Assembly (NCBI RefSeq): GCF_050948175.1
Contig: NC_135201.1
Location: 7,502,001 to 7,566,000 of the forward strand
Reading direction: 5' to 3'
Source: Xylocopa sonorina
Lineage: Eukaryota > Arthropoda > Insecta > Hymenoptera > Apidae
Length of the DNA: 64,000 bases
The notes beneath the pieces were generated by a model. The model was not told the origin of the DNA. It was given only the letters and a program-made list of their open reading frames with translations, and made no database searches. Shown piece after piece: positions 52,375 to 63,873 of the stretch. The stretch's first letter is position 1; every line of letters starts with the position of its first letter. A program made the translations under genes and the position numbers.

Positions 52375-54743
52375 TTTTTATTAATTATCAGTAAACTTAT
52401 TTAGTTCTCAATTTCAATAATAATATCAGTCACCTATACTTAACCATTCGTTTGTCTCGTTTATATTTATTTAATCGAGTATGTACCGGCAAGCATAACC
52501 TCTGATACACATTCTGAAATACCGATTGTGTAAAAAAATTACAGATTTTGTTGTACTACCTCCTGCAATTTACATTCAATTTTTAAGTAAATAAAATCGA
52601 CCCCAAATAACTTAAATCTAACACATAAGCCTTGGTGTGCTATCGTTTTAAAAAGACCGGTCTATAAACTATAGTACAAGAACTATAAAAGCGCTAGAAG
52701 TTTCCTTCTTTGTCATTTGAGATGAACGTCGTTAATACAGGATACTACCATTTCTTCAGTAGCCCTCAAATATTAGAAAAAACTATTTTCATGCTAGATG
52801 GCAACGCATTTGTAATGTTTAATTAATTTTTTCCTATTAAAAAATACATAATGTATGTATGTATCACACATATGCACATCTAATCATGATCACACAATAC
52901 AACATTTATTATGTTTTAGAAATATCATGCTCTATTTACCATATTATTAACTCCAATTATCTCAATCATTCGCAATAAGTTTTCTTATGTTCCTCAGTTT
53001 TTATGCCACTATATCAATCAAAATACCGGCCAAATCGATTCCACGAATCTGAACTATGTTGCAGGAACATGAAAATCTTACATTTATCAATTAAACGGCG
53101 TTTATAGGGTAGAAATATGTAAGAACTGGTGTAGAAATCGCGTTCTTCTTTTGAAGGATAACAAGTAGCTTCTTTACAACCGGAGAAAACGCCGATTGTA
53201 CGAACCATTAAAGGACAAATAGATCCTCACTGATTGCCTTGGCTGATGTAACGATTGCGTGACTATTCCAGCTCGAGAAACTTCAGTTTCTCGATTACCT
53301 TTCATTGGAATATATAGCGTTCACATTCATTTTCACGCATGGGGATCAGGATTTTTATTAGAGGCCAACGAAAGGTATTGGATTATGAAGAAGTGGTAGT
53401 ATGTATGCATGGTTGAGTGGTGGAAGACTTCTGCTTGTTTACAGTTTAATAAATGGACAACTATTTGTAATGGAATCTAGACACGTTACAGCATTGATAG
53501 TTCCTTAGTCTGATGTCATAGTTTGTTGAATTTAATCGATACAATTATTTCTTTTCCAGCCGCAATATTTCTTATGTTTTTCTCATTTCAGAGTTCTATT
53601 TTTTTTATAAACTTTCTTCGTTAATTGTGCAACTTTATTAAATTGTTTTGGCAGTATGTAAATTTTCATTATAAGATTCAGCGGACACATCCTCATTGAA
53701 ATTTCCTTTTACATTCACTTAAATTTTATATCCGAATACGAAATATCATTTCGAACGTATTTCGAAACAGTTTCCAGATTGCTTCGTAATTGTCGTTTCA
53801 AAACTGTTGAGCAACAGTTTCTAGGTTCGAAACAAACTGGAAATAGCTTTTTTTTCAAGCTTCTTCCTTTTCTGCCACACTATACAAACACTTCTCCAAT
53901 GAAACAATTCCAAACTTCATCAATCACTTCAAACACCTTCAGTTTCAATCGTAATCACTCCTGATGGCCAGAAAAACAGCATCATTTCCCCGGACTTTTC
54001 CTGGAATCCTTTCCATAAAAGACAATTTCAATTCCTTTCCAACGCATTTGCTATGTCTCTCTTTTGTAAGGCGGTCGACGCTACAAGATTCTTCCCATGA
54101 CTTTATTTCACAAAGATCTGATAAAAAAAAAAAAAAATACCACTTCTGTTCTATCAAGTCTCGACATCGTTACAATTACGCTCATCTCTGAATCACGCTC
54201 ATTTGAAATTTCATTATGTCACAGGTCTTCCGAAGATTTAAATTTGACAATAGTTTTAAAGGTGGCCGTACAAAGAAATTTCCAGATCTCGTTTTCTGAT
54301 TGAGTTTATACTATATACTTTGGTATAAATTTATCTTCTTTGCGTTTAACATGTTAAATTTTTTATGTTTAATGCGTGGTACGTGTCCGTTAATAAATTA
54401 TGTTGCTGAGTACATGAAATATCGCAGTTTAGTCGTAAGTACGTGTGTTGAAGATAAACTGAACGGAATCACGGTCAAATAAATCTCCGTGTACACCGTG
54501 AACATAATGAATGCAATTGCAATTGCGGACACGAACGAAGTCACGTACGTACATACAAAGGTGAAATCTTGTGTCAGTTTCGTTTTAGGAAATAGAAAGA
54601 ACGGAAGAGATTATGCGAGTACATGATATTATACGTAGAAGTATTTTGAGACTGTTTCAACGTGGATTATTATAAAAAGAGGGCAAAAGAGAGCAAAAAC
54701 AGATGGTGACAAGGAAATAGATTCAATGTGGCATGAGGCGTTT

Positions 54744-54836
54744 GAATTTCAATTTGCTGAAAACTCCCTTTCTAACGCACTGTCGCTTTTTATTGTCTTT
54801 AAGATTCAACACCATGTTCCCATGACCGTTTCACAT
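54744..54836 (+). repeat. 93-base direct repeat, copy A
   Basis: The block beginning GAATTTCAATTTGCTGAAAA aligns without gaps to 55444-55536; shared runs include CACTGTCGCTTTTTA and CCATGTTCCCATG. By eye about four of five positions agree. Flanks differ. Confidence 0.7.
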
Positions 54837-55443
54837 GCATTCATCACAGTTACACTTTTCCGTGACTGATCTTCGACAAAATTTCACTCTTAAATTTAAT
54901 CACCAAGCGTTCAAGCTTCATTGTTCTTAACACTCCTTGTTGCAGCTTTTTCATATAATTTATTGTTTCATGGTGCCTTATCTTTACGTAACGTTCGGTC
55001 GTAAATTATAAGTTATGGTAAGAAATGCTTGAACAAGATTAATTAATGGAATGAAGAATATGTATTGCAACGGTTTGCATTTAGTTACGGTGCTTAAGCA
55101 GTTAAATGGCCGGATGGAGAAGTATTAAAAAATACTTTGCTACACGGCATAAGAGAAAAACTGTAAGCCGTGCAATTTGAAACACTAATTTGCAAAAATC
55201 AGAATTCCAAGTTAGAGCATCCATTAACAAATACCTACGTATGAATCACACCGCTTAGAACAGGAGTTTCATAAATTTCTAAACGCCAAAGTTGCCATTT
55301 CTTAAAGCAATAACAGATCGTGGACCATACGAATGAAGCACACCAAAGTCCGCTCGAACGACTTATCTTAAGGAATGAGAAACGATAAAAAATATATAGA
55401 TCGGCAGAGCAGTAATGATGCACGCATCGCGCGACACTCGTTA

Positions 55444-55536
55444 GAATTTCGATTTGCTGAAACTTCCCTTTCTAATGCACTGTCGCTTTTTACCCGCTTC
55501 GGGATTCTACTCCATGTTCCCATGGCCGTTCCGCAT
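55444..55536 (+). repeat. 93-base direct repeat, copy B
   Basis: This is the second copy, 700 bases downstream of copy A and in the same orientation, with no length difference. It lies in a more GC-rich setting than copy A. Confidence 0.7.
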
Positions 55537-57686
55537 TTCGATCGGCCGAAAGAATCCGCGAACCTTTCTACCTCCGAGCGGTTCTCCTAGTGGGATGTCC
55601 GGCGTTGACTGATCCACACGTATACCAGCCAAGAAGGTGCATACATAGACGCAGCTGGCTTCTTCTTTTTCCATTCACCAGACTTACGCGGCTGAGTTAC
55701 GTGCTCGGTCGTTGTTACTCCTCGTGGTGTCTGTTCGCGATGTTCCATCCTAGAGGGGCGATTAAATCGTCCACTCTTTCCCTGTGATTCCTCATCGCCA
55801 GCGGTTCTCATGCGAATTTCACGGGGAATATGACGACATGTGACAATATTTAAGGATATTTGGGGTAATTGGTGTTACTTCATGCTGTTTCAGGATATCT
55901 AGAGCTATCCAACGACGTTTTCACATTGTTTCTGATCCTTTAGTGCTATCAAACTACATCTGACATTGTGTCAGATTGTGTGGCGTTTTCTGATGATTTT
56001 TTAAGTTGTTTGACGTTATTATACGCTGCACAAATTCTCGGCGATGTTGTACAAGGTTTAATCCACCGCTCTGTAAATTATACAATTCTTTACTGTAAAT
56101 AAATAACGTTACTGGATTAAATAAAATCAGATACACCAGATAAGAATCTATGAGTAAATGAATTTCAACACTTCCAAAAAAAACGAGAAATACACTGCGT
56201 TCAACGTTTTTACTGTCGCCCGAAATAGGTCGTTGAATCTTGAATTGTAATGAACACCGCAATGATTTCGCTCGGTGATAAGTAAAATGCAAAAAGCGAT
56301 GACGCTACATCGATCACATCGATTCGCAGAAGAAGGGTATCGCGCGCATCTCCACATTACGAAACTGAAAGTCTTCCACTTCCTGCGTGGAAGCCCCGTC
56401 CTCGAGAACGGAGAAAGGGAACCTCGAAAATTTGACCCACATCATTTTTTTTCCACGAGTACGCAAACACGGTACTTTCTTTTTTTTTCTTTCGCGGCTG
56501 CTTTTTGCCTTATCTCGGAGGTTGATTATCACATTCTCGGATCTCGATACTCGCGTGTATTTCTGTTCGATCATTTAAATGGATCAATTTCTTAAAGAAT
56601 GATTTCCCTCGATATTCAATCGACAGATGGGTTATCATTAATTGTAGTTTCTGTCTTTTGACACTTTCATTTTTCCTGCAATGTTTTCTCTTCAAATGCT
56701 TAATGACATCACGCAAACGATTTCATTTATTCATCTTCAAATCTGTAAGAAAAAAATGGAAAATTTTCAAATTAAAAAGTATATCTTAATTAACTGGAAT
56801 GTATAATCGAATGAAACATTTATGTAGACGTAATTGTTACTTTTACGTAAAAGTTTAGAAAATCGTTGTCTCAAAGGAAGATACTTCCTGGATGTTCATT
56901 TAGATGAAAGTACGTTTAACCAAGCTCATGTGATTTATAGTCAAACGTAGTACACCGTTTAATGGTCATCGTTTTCTCTTTGCTCAATGAAATTTCAAAC
57001 AATGTTTTAATGAAATTCAGTTTAGACGATGTTACGAATTCATACAGATACAATATAATAATCAACTATGGACAAGGAATTTTGCTTCTAACATCCCTAA
57101 TACTTTCACTACGATTTCAAAGTTGGTACATGTTACGATACTTAATAGTTCGAAATGAACAATCTTCGAAGTACTCAATACTCGCACTATCCTACCGCTA
57201 AACAATACCTTAAAACAGTCCTACGAAATTCTTTGTAAAATAGATATTCTCAGAAGCCCTGCAACAGTCTAGAAACGAAAAAGAAAAGAATACTATCGCA
57301 CCTGCATTACGTAAAACGCAAATTGGTATGTCTTACAGTCAAAGAGCGCCAACAAGCAATCACACACAAGCGTGCATTAGATGGATTTAGAAAGTGCGTA
57401 CCTCTTGTACAGCCGAAAAAACCCATCGCCCACCATGACGGTGTCCGATGATCAGCTTGAGCAAGCCTAAGGGAGCCAAAGTTCAGGGACGAATCGAAGT
57501 TCGACAGGAAAGGGTTCACGAGGATTGGAAGAGTCAAGTTCGCGGTGTGTCGGAGGGAAAAAAGCTGCAACGAGATCGGTGACAGTGGCGTGGAAAGAAA
57601 GAGGGATAGAGAGGGAAAGAGATTCGCCAGGCTTGGGTCTCATCAGCATAGGTGATGGGTCGAGATGCGAGTGGGGCCAGGGCTGG

Positions 57687-57725
57687 TATAAAAGGGGCAC
57701 CGTGGCATCTGTGGAGCATCAGTCC
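57687..57725 (+). promoter_or_regulatory. TATA box and initiator of the Tweedle cuticle gene
   Basis: TATAAAAGG at 57687-57695 is followed by an arthropod initiator TCAGT at 57719-57723, 34 bases on (T of TATA to A of Inr). This gives a 5' UTR of about 30 bases before the ATG at 57751. TATA/Inr promoters are usual for strongly regulated cuticle genes. Confidence 0.8.
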
Positions 57726-57750
57726 TCAAATCCAAGGAACAGCAGCAACC

Positions 57751-59849
57751 ATGAGGGCATTCATGGTGAGTGGTACTTCTTTCGTCTACACGCTGACTCC
57801 CTTTCATCGATATCCTCCTCCTGCCCGCCGATTATGCTCTCTTCGCGGATTTTTCTTTCAATTCTGGTCCGTTCATATCGGATTTCTTCTTTTCTCTTGA
57901 TCTCACTTGCTCGTTTTTCTTGCCCTTGAGTTTTTTGTAGTGGTTTGGAGGGTGCAAAGTGTTACTTCAAGCAAAAGGATTTTGGATGGAGTAGTAGAAT
58001 TGGGTGATAAGACTGATAACGTGTAGCAGGGATGTAGATTACCTTGACAATCGGTAACACGTGGATGGAACTTTTGTTGAGAACGTGAGACCTGCAACAG
58101 TTTAGAAAAATTTAACGTTACTATAACTTGATAAACTTGAATGGAAATTAAGATACTTGTCCACTCAAAAATCAGTAGAATCATAGACTCGGTAATAGAT
58201 ACGATTCTCACTGGGCAAATAAAAATAATAAGAGGATCAAAATAAGTTGATCGCAAAAAGTGGCAAGTAATTGTCTCCGCGTGAAAGTAGTATAGCTATG
58301 CGAGATCCGAAGAGAGGAAAGAGAAAGAGAGAGGAAAGGAAAATGAGAATTCGTGGAGAGCTATAGAAAGGGAGAGGGTATGGGAGAAAGTAGAGAAGAG
58401 TGGGAATGATGTCGACCCAAAAGGCAGCACAGATGCAATTGTGCTCAATATAATTGCATTCGATGATCGTATCAAGATGCATGATTACTGACAATATAAG
58501 AAAAACTTTCCAATCCCATGTAATCTCATTTCCTGTACTCCATATTCCACTGAATCTTTTGTTACCTTGCTCACTTTTCACGAAACTTATTCCATCTTTT
58601 ACATATACTTTTGACCCTTTCCTTTATTCTTGTATTCGACCATTATTTTATCTTCTTATGCCTGTTACCCATTAACTTCCAACTCCTTCACGCTGCTCCT
58701 GTAAAGTTCCAGATTTGATCCCAGATCAACGTTGCATAACTTAATCGATTGATCTTAATTTTCCAGATCGTGGTGCTCGCCGCTTCGGCGATGGCGCGGC
58801 CAGAAGCAGGTTACTCCTATTCGCAACCTAGCTCCAGTTACGGAGCTCCCGGAGGCGGAACCACCGGACTTGGTGGTGGACTTGGCGGAGGATTAGGCGG
58901 TGGACACGGCGGTGGACTTGGCGGTGGATTAGGCGGTGGATTAGGCGGTGGATTAGGTGGTGGATTAGGCGGTGGATTTGGCGGTGGTTTCGGCGGTGGT
59001 TTCGGTGGTGGCGCCGGCGGAGGTGGTGGATTCGGTGGCGGAGCCGGCGGTGGCGGCGGCGGTGGTTTCGGTGGTGGCGCCGGATTTGGCGGTGGCTCCC
59101 TGATCCAGAAGCACATCTACGTGCACGTGCCGCCACCTGAGGCGCCGGAAGACAGGCCCATCAGGCCAATCGCGCCACCGGCACCGGCCCAGAAACATTA
59201 CAAGATCATCTTCATCAAGGCACCTACTCCGCCTACTCCAACTGCTCCTGTCATCCCTGCTCTTCCTCAACAAGATGAACAGAAGACGTTGATCTACGTG
59301 TTGGTGAAGAAACCGGAAGAGGCGCCAGAGATCACTCTGCCCACCATTGCACCCACTCAACCAAGCAAACCGGAAGTTTACTTCATCAAATACAAGACCC
59401 AGGTAAGAGATGCTTTGTCCTTTTACATGGAGTAGTCTTCTTGTAGACAATTACATAGCGTGTGATACAGATTTCTTTATGTCACATGTCTCTATGAATG
59501 AGGCTGTGCGTCAATTATTTTCTCCAAAGGCTAACGTTTGCCAAACCTATACTAACGATAGCAAACGCTAATTCAATTACAGAAGGAAGTTACCTCTGGT
59601 GGTGGCGGCGGTGGCGGTGGAATCGGCGGCGGAATCGGCGGTGGTATCGGCGGTGGAATCGGCGGTGGAATCGGCGGTGGAGTCGGCGGTGGAATCGGCG
59701 GTGGAGTCGGCGGTGGAATCGGCGGTGGAATCGGCGGCGGCGGTGGAATCGGCGGAGGAATCGGCACAGGGCTGGACGGCCACGGCGGAAGCGGGCCAAG
59801 CGGGCCCAGCACGTCCTATGGGGCGCCCGGCGCTTCAGGCCCTTACTAG
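57751..59849 (+). CDS. Tweedle (DUF243) glycine-rich cuticular protein, 305 aa
   Basis: This is a secreted structural protein of the exoskeleton. Exons 57751-57765, 58767-59402 and 59583-59849 are in phase (918 nt). Exon 1 encodes only MRAFM, the usual cuticle-gene layout with the signal peptide split by a first intron; cleavage is likely after ...ASAMA (residue 15). A GYSYSQPSSSYGAP stretch leads into a GLGGG repeat, then the DUF243 core with its four blocks: KHIYVHVPPPE, QKHYKIIFIKAPTPP, KTLIYVLVKKPEE and PEVYFIKYKTQ. Exon 3 is almost wholly a GIGGG repeat and ends SYGAPGASGPY. Both Gly arrays are coded by 12-base units. Reading on past the exon 2 donor reaches a stop within 11 codons, so the splice to exon 3 is needed for the full tail. 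Confidence 0.93.
58864..59095 (+). repeat. 12-bp minisatellite coding GGGL/GGGF in Tweedle exon 2
   Basis: Units of the form GGCGGTGGATTA repeat in frame, drifting to GGCGGTGGTTTC and GGTGGCGCC towards the 3' side. The array is open in several frames on both strands, which explains long antisense frames here. Confidence 0.85.
59600..59765 (+). repeat. 12-bp minisatellite coding GGGI in Tweedle exon 3
   Basis: Units of GGCGGTGGAATC repeat about a dozen times with few variants (GTC for ATC twice). The unit differs at one codon from the exon 2 array, so the arrays expanded separately or have diverged since. Confidence 0.85.
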
Positions 59850-60348
59850 TCACTCGAAACGCCCGTTGAACCCCCGCAGCTCCTCCTCCACCCGCAATCG
59901 AACCCATTTCTACGCCCCGCGACACGCACGCATTCACGGCTTCGGCCACGGCTTCAGCCACGGCTCAACGGCGATCCTATTGGACGCAACACACTGTGAT
60001 CCCACGTGGACGACCGCGGTGACGAGCAGGAACAGAACGATCGAGCGTACAATCGATGGTAACACGAGGCTCCTGCTCGCGATTCGGTGTTACACGATTA
60101 GCAAGATTAGTAAACGAACAACCACGATCATAAGGATGACCGTGACGACCACGATGATGACCACGATCATGATGATGATAACGATGATGATAACGATGAT
60201 TATAAGGACGACGATCATAACGATGATGATGATGATGGTGATTCTAATGAACGTTAGGAACACGATAACCAAGACGACGACGACGACGACGATTAGGATT
60301 AATGTTTTTTATACGTTACTTTTTGCAAGAAAACGGTGGCGAAATAAA
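59850..60348 (+). other. Tweedle 3' UTR with GAT/GAC microsatellite and AATAAA
   Basis: Sequence after the stop is first GC-rich, then from about 60115 to 60300 a degenerate trinucleotide run of GAT, GAC, AAC and ACG units. AATAAA at 60343-60348 is the probable poly(A) signal. The run is open in frames rich in Asp/His but has stops upstream and no start, so it is not called as coding. Confidence 0.6.
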
Positions 60349-60728
60349 GCTTTTTTATGTATTTTTACATAAAATAATGATGTGTTATTTTACCTAATCT
60401 TTAAAACCCTTTAGCTCTTGCGTTAATTAGATTTACGTTGAGTTCTCTATTGGAGTCTTGGATTAGCAGTTTGAATCAAAGAGATTTGGGCATTCTTTTC
60501 TGAGACTTGTTATAAGTGTTGTAGCAGTATACTTTTGCTTTTCTTTCATTGGTGTTGCTAAAAGTAATGTTAACAGATGAGAACAATGATCACGTTTGGG
60601 ATATATCAAAATTATAGAAACGTATATTGAATTTCCAAATATGTAGATACTTACAGATACTGTTGGTTCGTGCAAATTATGGAAATGTAAAGTTAAGCCT
60701 GATCGATCCTCCCACCGTAATTCCCTAC

Positions 60729-60923
60729 ATGGGCCGGAGCATCGCGAACTTTCAGTTTCTACTATTTGTGCTCCTTTTCACCTGTTTAAGAGGGCCAGAG
60801 AGAAAGTTGTCTGTGAAATCGTCCTTCGAGAACAAGCATGCTTCCTCGAAAAATAAAAATCGTCATCCTCTCCGCCGAAATAAACTTTCTAGCAAAAGTA
60901 ACACAAATGTAAAATCGTCGTAA
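60729..60923 (+). CDS. Hypothetical small secreted basic peptide, 64 aa
   Basis: From ATG at 60729 the frame reads MGRSIANFQFLLFVLLFTCL, a good signal-peptide profile (short basic n-region, hydrophobic core), then a Lys/Arg/Ser/Asn-rich tail ending in a stop at 60923. The frame is also open upstream to an ATG at 60627, which would spoil the signal, so the internal start is preferred. No family is recognised. It lies 380 bases past the Tweedle poly(A) signal on the same strand. It could be chance. Confidence 0.25.
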   Translation: MGRSIANFQFLLFVLLFTCLRGPERKLSVKSSFENKHASSKNKNRHPLRRNKLSSKSNTNVKSS

Positions 60924-61193
60924 AACCAAAACGACGCGGATTAGATCATATCTACTACTTTTATGGTTTAACCAAATGATCTGAACAACCTAAAAACGGA
61001 ATGACTTACTTAATTCCAAACCTAATCTTTTGACTCGTAGTCGAAAGTAACAGTATAAAAATAACTTCAGAAAAAATGAATTCCATACGTATTTTCATTG
61101 TTTGTAATTCGTAGATTAAACAACTTGATAAATGGTAAAGAGCTTGTGCGCTAGAACTGTTATAATTGTTATTATCCAGTGTTCAATGCTCGT
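60924..61193. other. Short gap between two small ORFs
   Basis: AT-rich sequence; nothing seen. Confidence 0.4.
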
Positions 61194-61454
61194 TCAGTAG
61201 CTTGTTGAAGAACATGATCTCGCAACGAGGATCATAACATAATACTTATAACTACGTTCACGCAATGGTTGAGGTAACAATCCAGATAACGATCGATAGC
61301 CACAATTGCACCAGTGACCTGTGTTTATCCGATGACAATGACGACAGTAATCGTAATTTTGAGGTAATACTAAGGCTACGTAAAACTGCATTTTTACACT
61401 GCATAGTATATAAATAACAATGACTAAAAAAGCACCAATTTTAAAGTGAAACAT
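61194..61454 (-). CDS. Hypothetical small cysteine-containing secreted protein, 86 aa
   Basis: A single-exon frame starts MFHFKIGAFLVIVIYILCSV, a strong signal-peptide or membrane-anchor profile, and continues to a compact cysteine region with CxxC then CxC (YCRHCHRINTGHWCNCGY, residues 36-53). One further Cys lies near the C-terminus (SCSSTSY). No known family is recognised. The pattern is more protein-like than other open frames nearby, but without splice support or homology it stays a candidate. Confidence 0.35.
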   Translation of the reverse strand: MFHFKIGAFLVIVIYILCSVKMQFYVALVLPQNYDYCRHCHRINTGHWCNCGYRSLSGLLPQPLRERSYKYYVMILVARSCSSTSY

Positions 61455-62929
61455 ATCATAGTTTACGTATATAGAAAGTTAAAAAATTATCAATTTTATG
61501 TTAAATATTTTTAGAAAGTAACACAACTGGTATTGACAATATGAGAGATCGTTTCTACTTCTATCATTGAACAAGTAAAAGTCATTCTAATATTCATTAA
61601 ACTTCTATATGTACATTAGGTGTCCCGTAATGTTCAGAGTAGTCATCATTATGGTAATAATCTCAAGGTAAAAATAATGCAATGGGAAATTCAGCTGCAC
61701 GAGGCCAAGTTTCACTTTAATTTCTCTGCATTCGCGGGAGCACGTATAACGAAACTCTAAATTGACGCAGAGTCATTAAAATATTGCAAGACGAAGTGAC
61801 CTCGTGCAACAGAAACGTTGATTGCAAAACATTGAGAACTTTGAACCAAATAACACGAGCGGTGGAACATTTACAGAGCAGACATTCGATCGTTTCGATA
61901 CGCAAGTGTTACTTTGGAAATGAAAGGATATTAAATGAGAAGATTTCTCTCGAGCAAAACGGCTCCTACAAATCGAACGCAAACAGAAAGCACGTTAAGG
62001 ACTTTTAATTCGCACTTCCCGCGAAGTCAAATGCCAAACGGAATCCACGCTCTAACCACCCTAGTCGTTTCGAAAGTATGTTTGTTAAAGGAAACATAGG
62101 ATTACGTTAATCAGACGGTAAATAATTTCCATACAACTTCAGTATGACATCCACGCGTGAGTAGAGTGAAACCAACTCTGCCACGCGGTTTCGTATCGCT
62201 TAATTCAGCGCGTGATGAGATAAAACGTGCAAACGGCGCATTATGCAACGAATCCTGGTCTAAAATGTTATACAAGCTGGCAGGAGCGTTGGGCCCACGC
62301 CACCCCGTGTGGGAAATCGTAGCGTGGTCCACCAACGCGCGCGGTCCGTTCGCATGAACGCTCGTCACCGTTGCGTCACGTACGCGCGTCGACAAAAGAT
62401 TCGTATCAACCACATTCAAACTTATGCGTACTATTCTTCTGTCGTCTTTCAAGATTACATTTCGAACGAAGACTAAAAACGTCTTGCTTGATACGTTAAT
62501 GGTCAAAAGTTTAATTCGTTATTCTTTACGGTTTGTTTGATCAGAGAAGAATGGATCATAGAAAAATACATTCATCATTCGACTGATATAGAAAATCATG
62601 TCTTGAATTAATAATAAAAAAAAAAATCACGCAATACCTTTTCTAACCCTCTGAACAACACACCCTGTAATAGTACCAGTACTTTCAAGGACTGATTTGG
62701 GTCTACACCTCCTAATGACTCTCATAGCAATATGTACGTGGAACGTGATCGTTTTCCAAGTGTAAACGCTTTATGTATCAGTCGATGAACTCTCCGACCA
62801 CCAGCAGCGACTAATTTTTACGAAAGCAAAGCGACGAAGGTTCGCCAAGGAGGCTCGACCTCGGGGACGTTCTTGGAGAACGGCTTCACAGTGACAGTGA
62901 GAGGCGGGGAGAAGAGAGGGGTACTTTAC
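61455..62929. other. Non-coding or unassigned region
   Basis: Overlapping open frames on both strands occur at 62111-62506 (minus) and 62157-62357 (plus) in a GC-richer patch with CpGs; they look like composition shadows. No other feature is supported. Confidence 0.4.
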
Positions 62930-63143
62930 CTGGTAGTCGTCTTCATCTTGATTAGTGGCTGTTTAAGAATAGTGAAAGTTTCTCCGGCTTGCGTCACGAC
63001 GCCTTTCCCGAAGAAGACGCGGAAATCGACGCCTTCCTTTTGCACGGACGATCGATCTTTTCCGCAACTAACTTTTTCTAATCCGCCCTCCATACTTGAT
63101 GATCGTTCCCCATATTTGATACTTTCGTCTCTCGTTTCTTTTC
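62930..63143 (-). CDS. Orphan internal coding exon of an unidentified gene
   Basis: On the minus strand an acceptor TTTTACCTTTCAG precedes 214 bases open in one frame and closed by the donor CCAG|GTAAAG. The peptide is hydrophilic with balanced composition (for example EGVDFRVFFGKGVVTQAGET, then FTILKQPLIKMKTTT). Entry phase is one base carried in and exit phase two bases. The frame stops just past the donor (AGG TAA), so it could also be a terminal exon. Upstream exons would lie to the right, possibly beyond the window. No family is recognised. Confidence 0.4.
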
Positions 63144-63817
63144 CTGAAAGGTAAAATTAATGAATATCTTAATAACTAAAATAACTAATGGACAAAAACT
63201 TTCTCACCTAAACATATTGCTTAAACGACACGACAGAAAATAATACATTTGAAATAAATGTTTGCTATGTCAGCCAGTCTTTTGCTCAGGAGTTAAGGGC
63301 ACGTGTGATTAATGATTTTGACGCTCTTTGTGAAAGAGAAAGTGCACCTGTGCGGTGATAAATCTTCCAACACGAAAGGGTACGCATTATTAAACGCCTA
63401 TAAAGTCCGTTTGACTGGATACGAAAGAAAGTAGCCGATAGAAATTTCTCTATCGTGTTTTCAATAAAAAGTGGCTTGCTTGATCCAAGATTTTGTTAAG
63501 CAAAGATAACGTAGTAGTTAATTTGTATGCTCACGTTCTTGTGTTGAAATCTAAGATTTGTATAACGCCTGAAATCTAAGATTGTATAACATCTGAAACA
63601 TAGGTCGAAAAGCTTTACTATTTTGCTATTTTGCATTAATGACGCGTACCTATAATCTTTCACGTGATAACTCCTTTCCATTGAAGATATAACTTCCTGC
63701 TTGTAGAAATCTCACAAATCTCAAGTTACAACTCCTCCCGAGTCATCAGCGTCAGTGACCCATGACAATCGCTAAAAGGACCTACACCAAGAACGTTCTA
63801 CTCTCCTCTCTCTCTCC

Positions 63818-63873
<56 letters not shown>

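Larger units (their letters stand above)
52375..57680. other. Intergenic region without a supported gene
   Basis: No open frame here has family signatures or paired splice sites. It contains a duplicated 93-base block (54744-54836 and 55444-55536), poly-A and poly-T tracts, and a GC-richer island near 55500-55830. The part from about 57300 is the upstream region of the cuticle gene. Confidence 0.5.

Noticed and set aside
58828..59450. Long antisense frames (Pro-rich, His/Arg-rich) across the Tweedle gene
   Set aside because: They arise from the 12-bp repeat being open in most frames; the plus-strand frame has signal peptide, family core and splice sites.
62111..62506. Overlapping 131-codon minus and 66-codon plus frames
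   Set aside because: Both lie in the same CpG-rich patch, lack splice signals and resemble no family.
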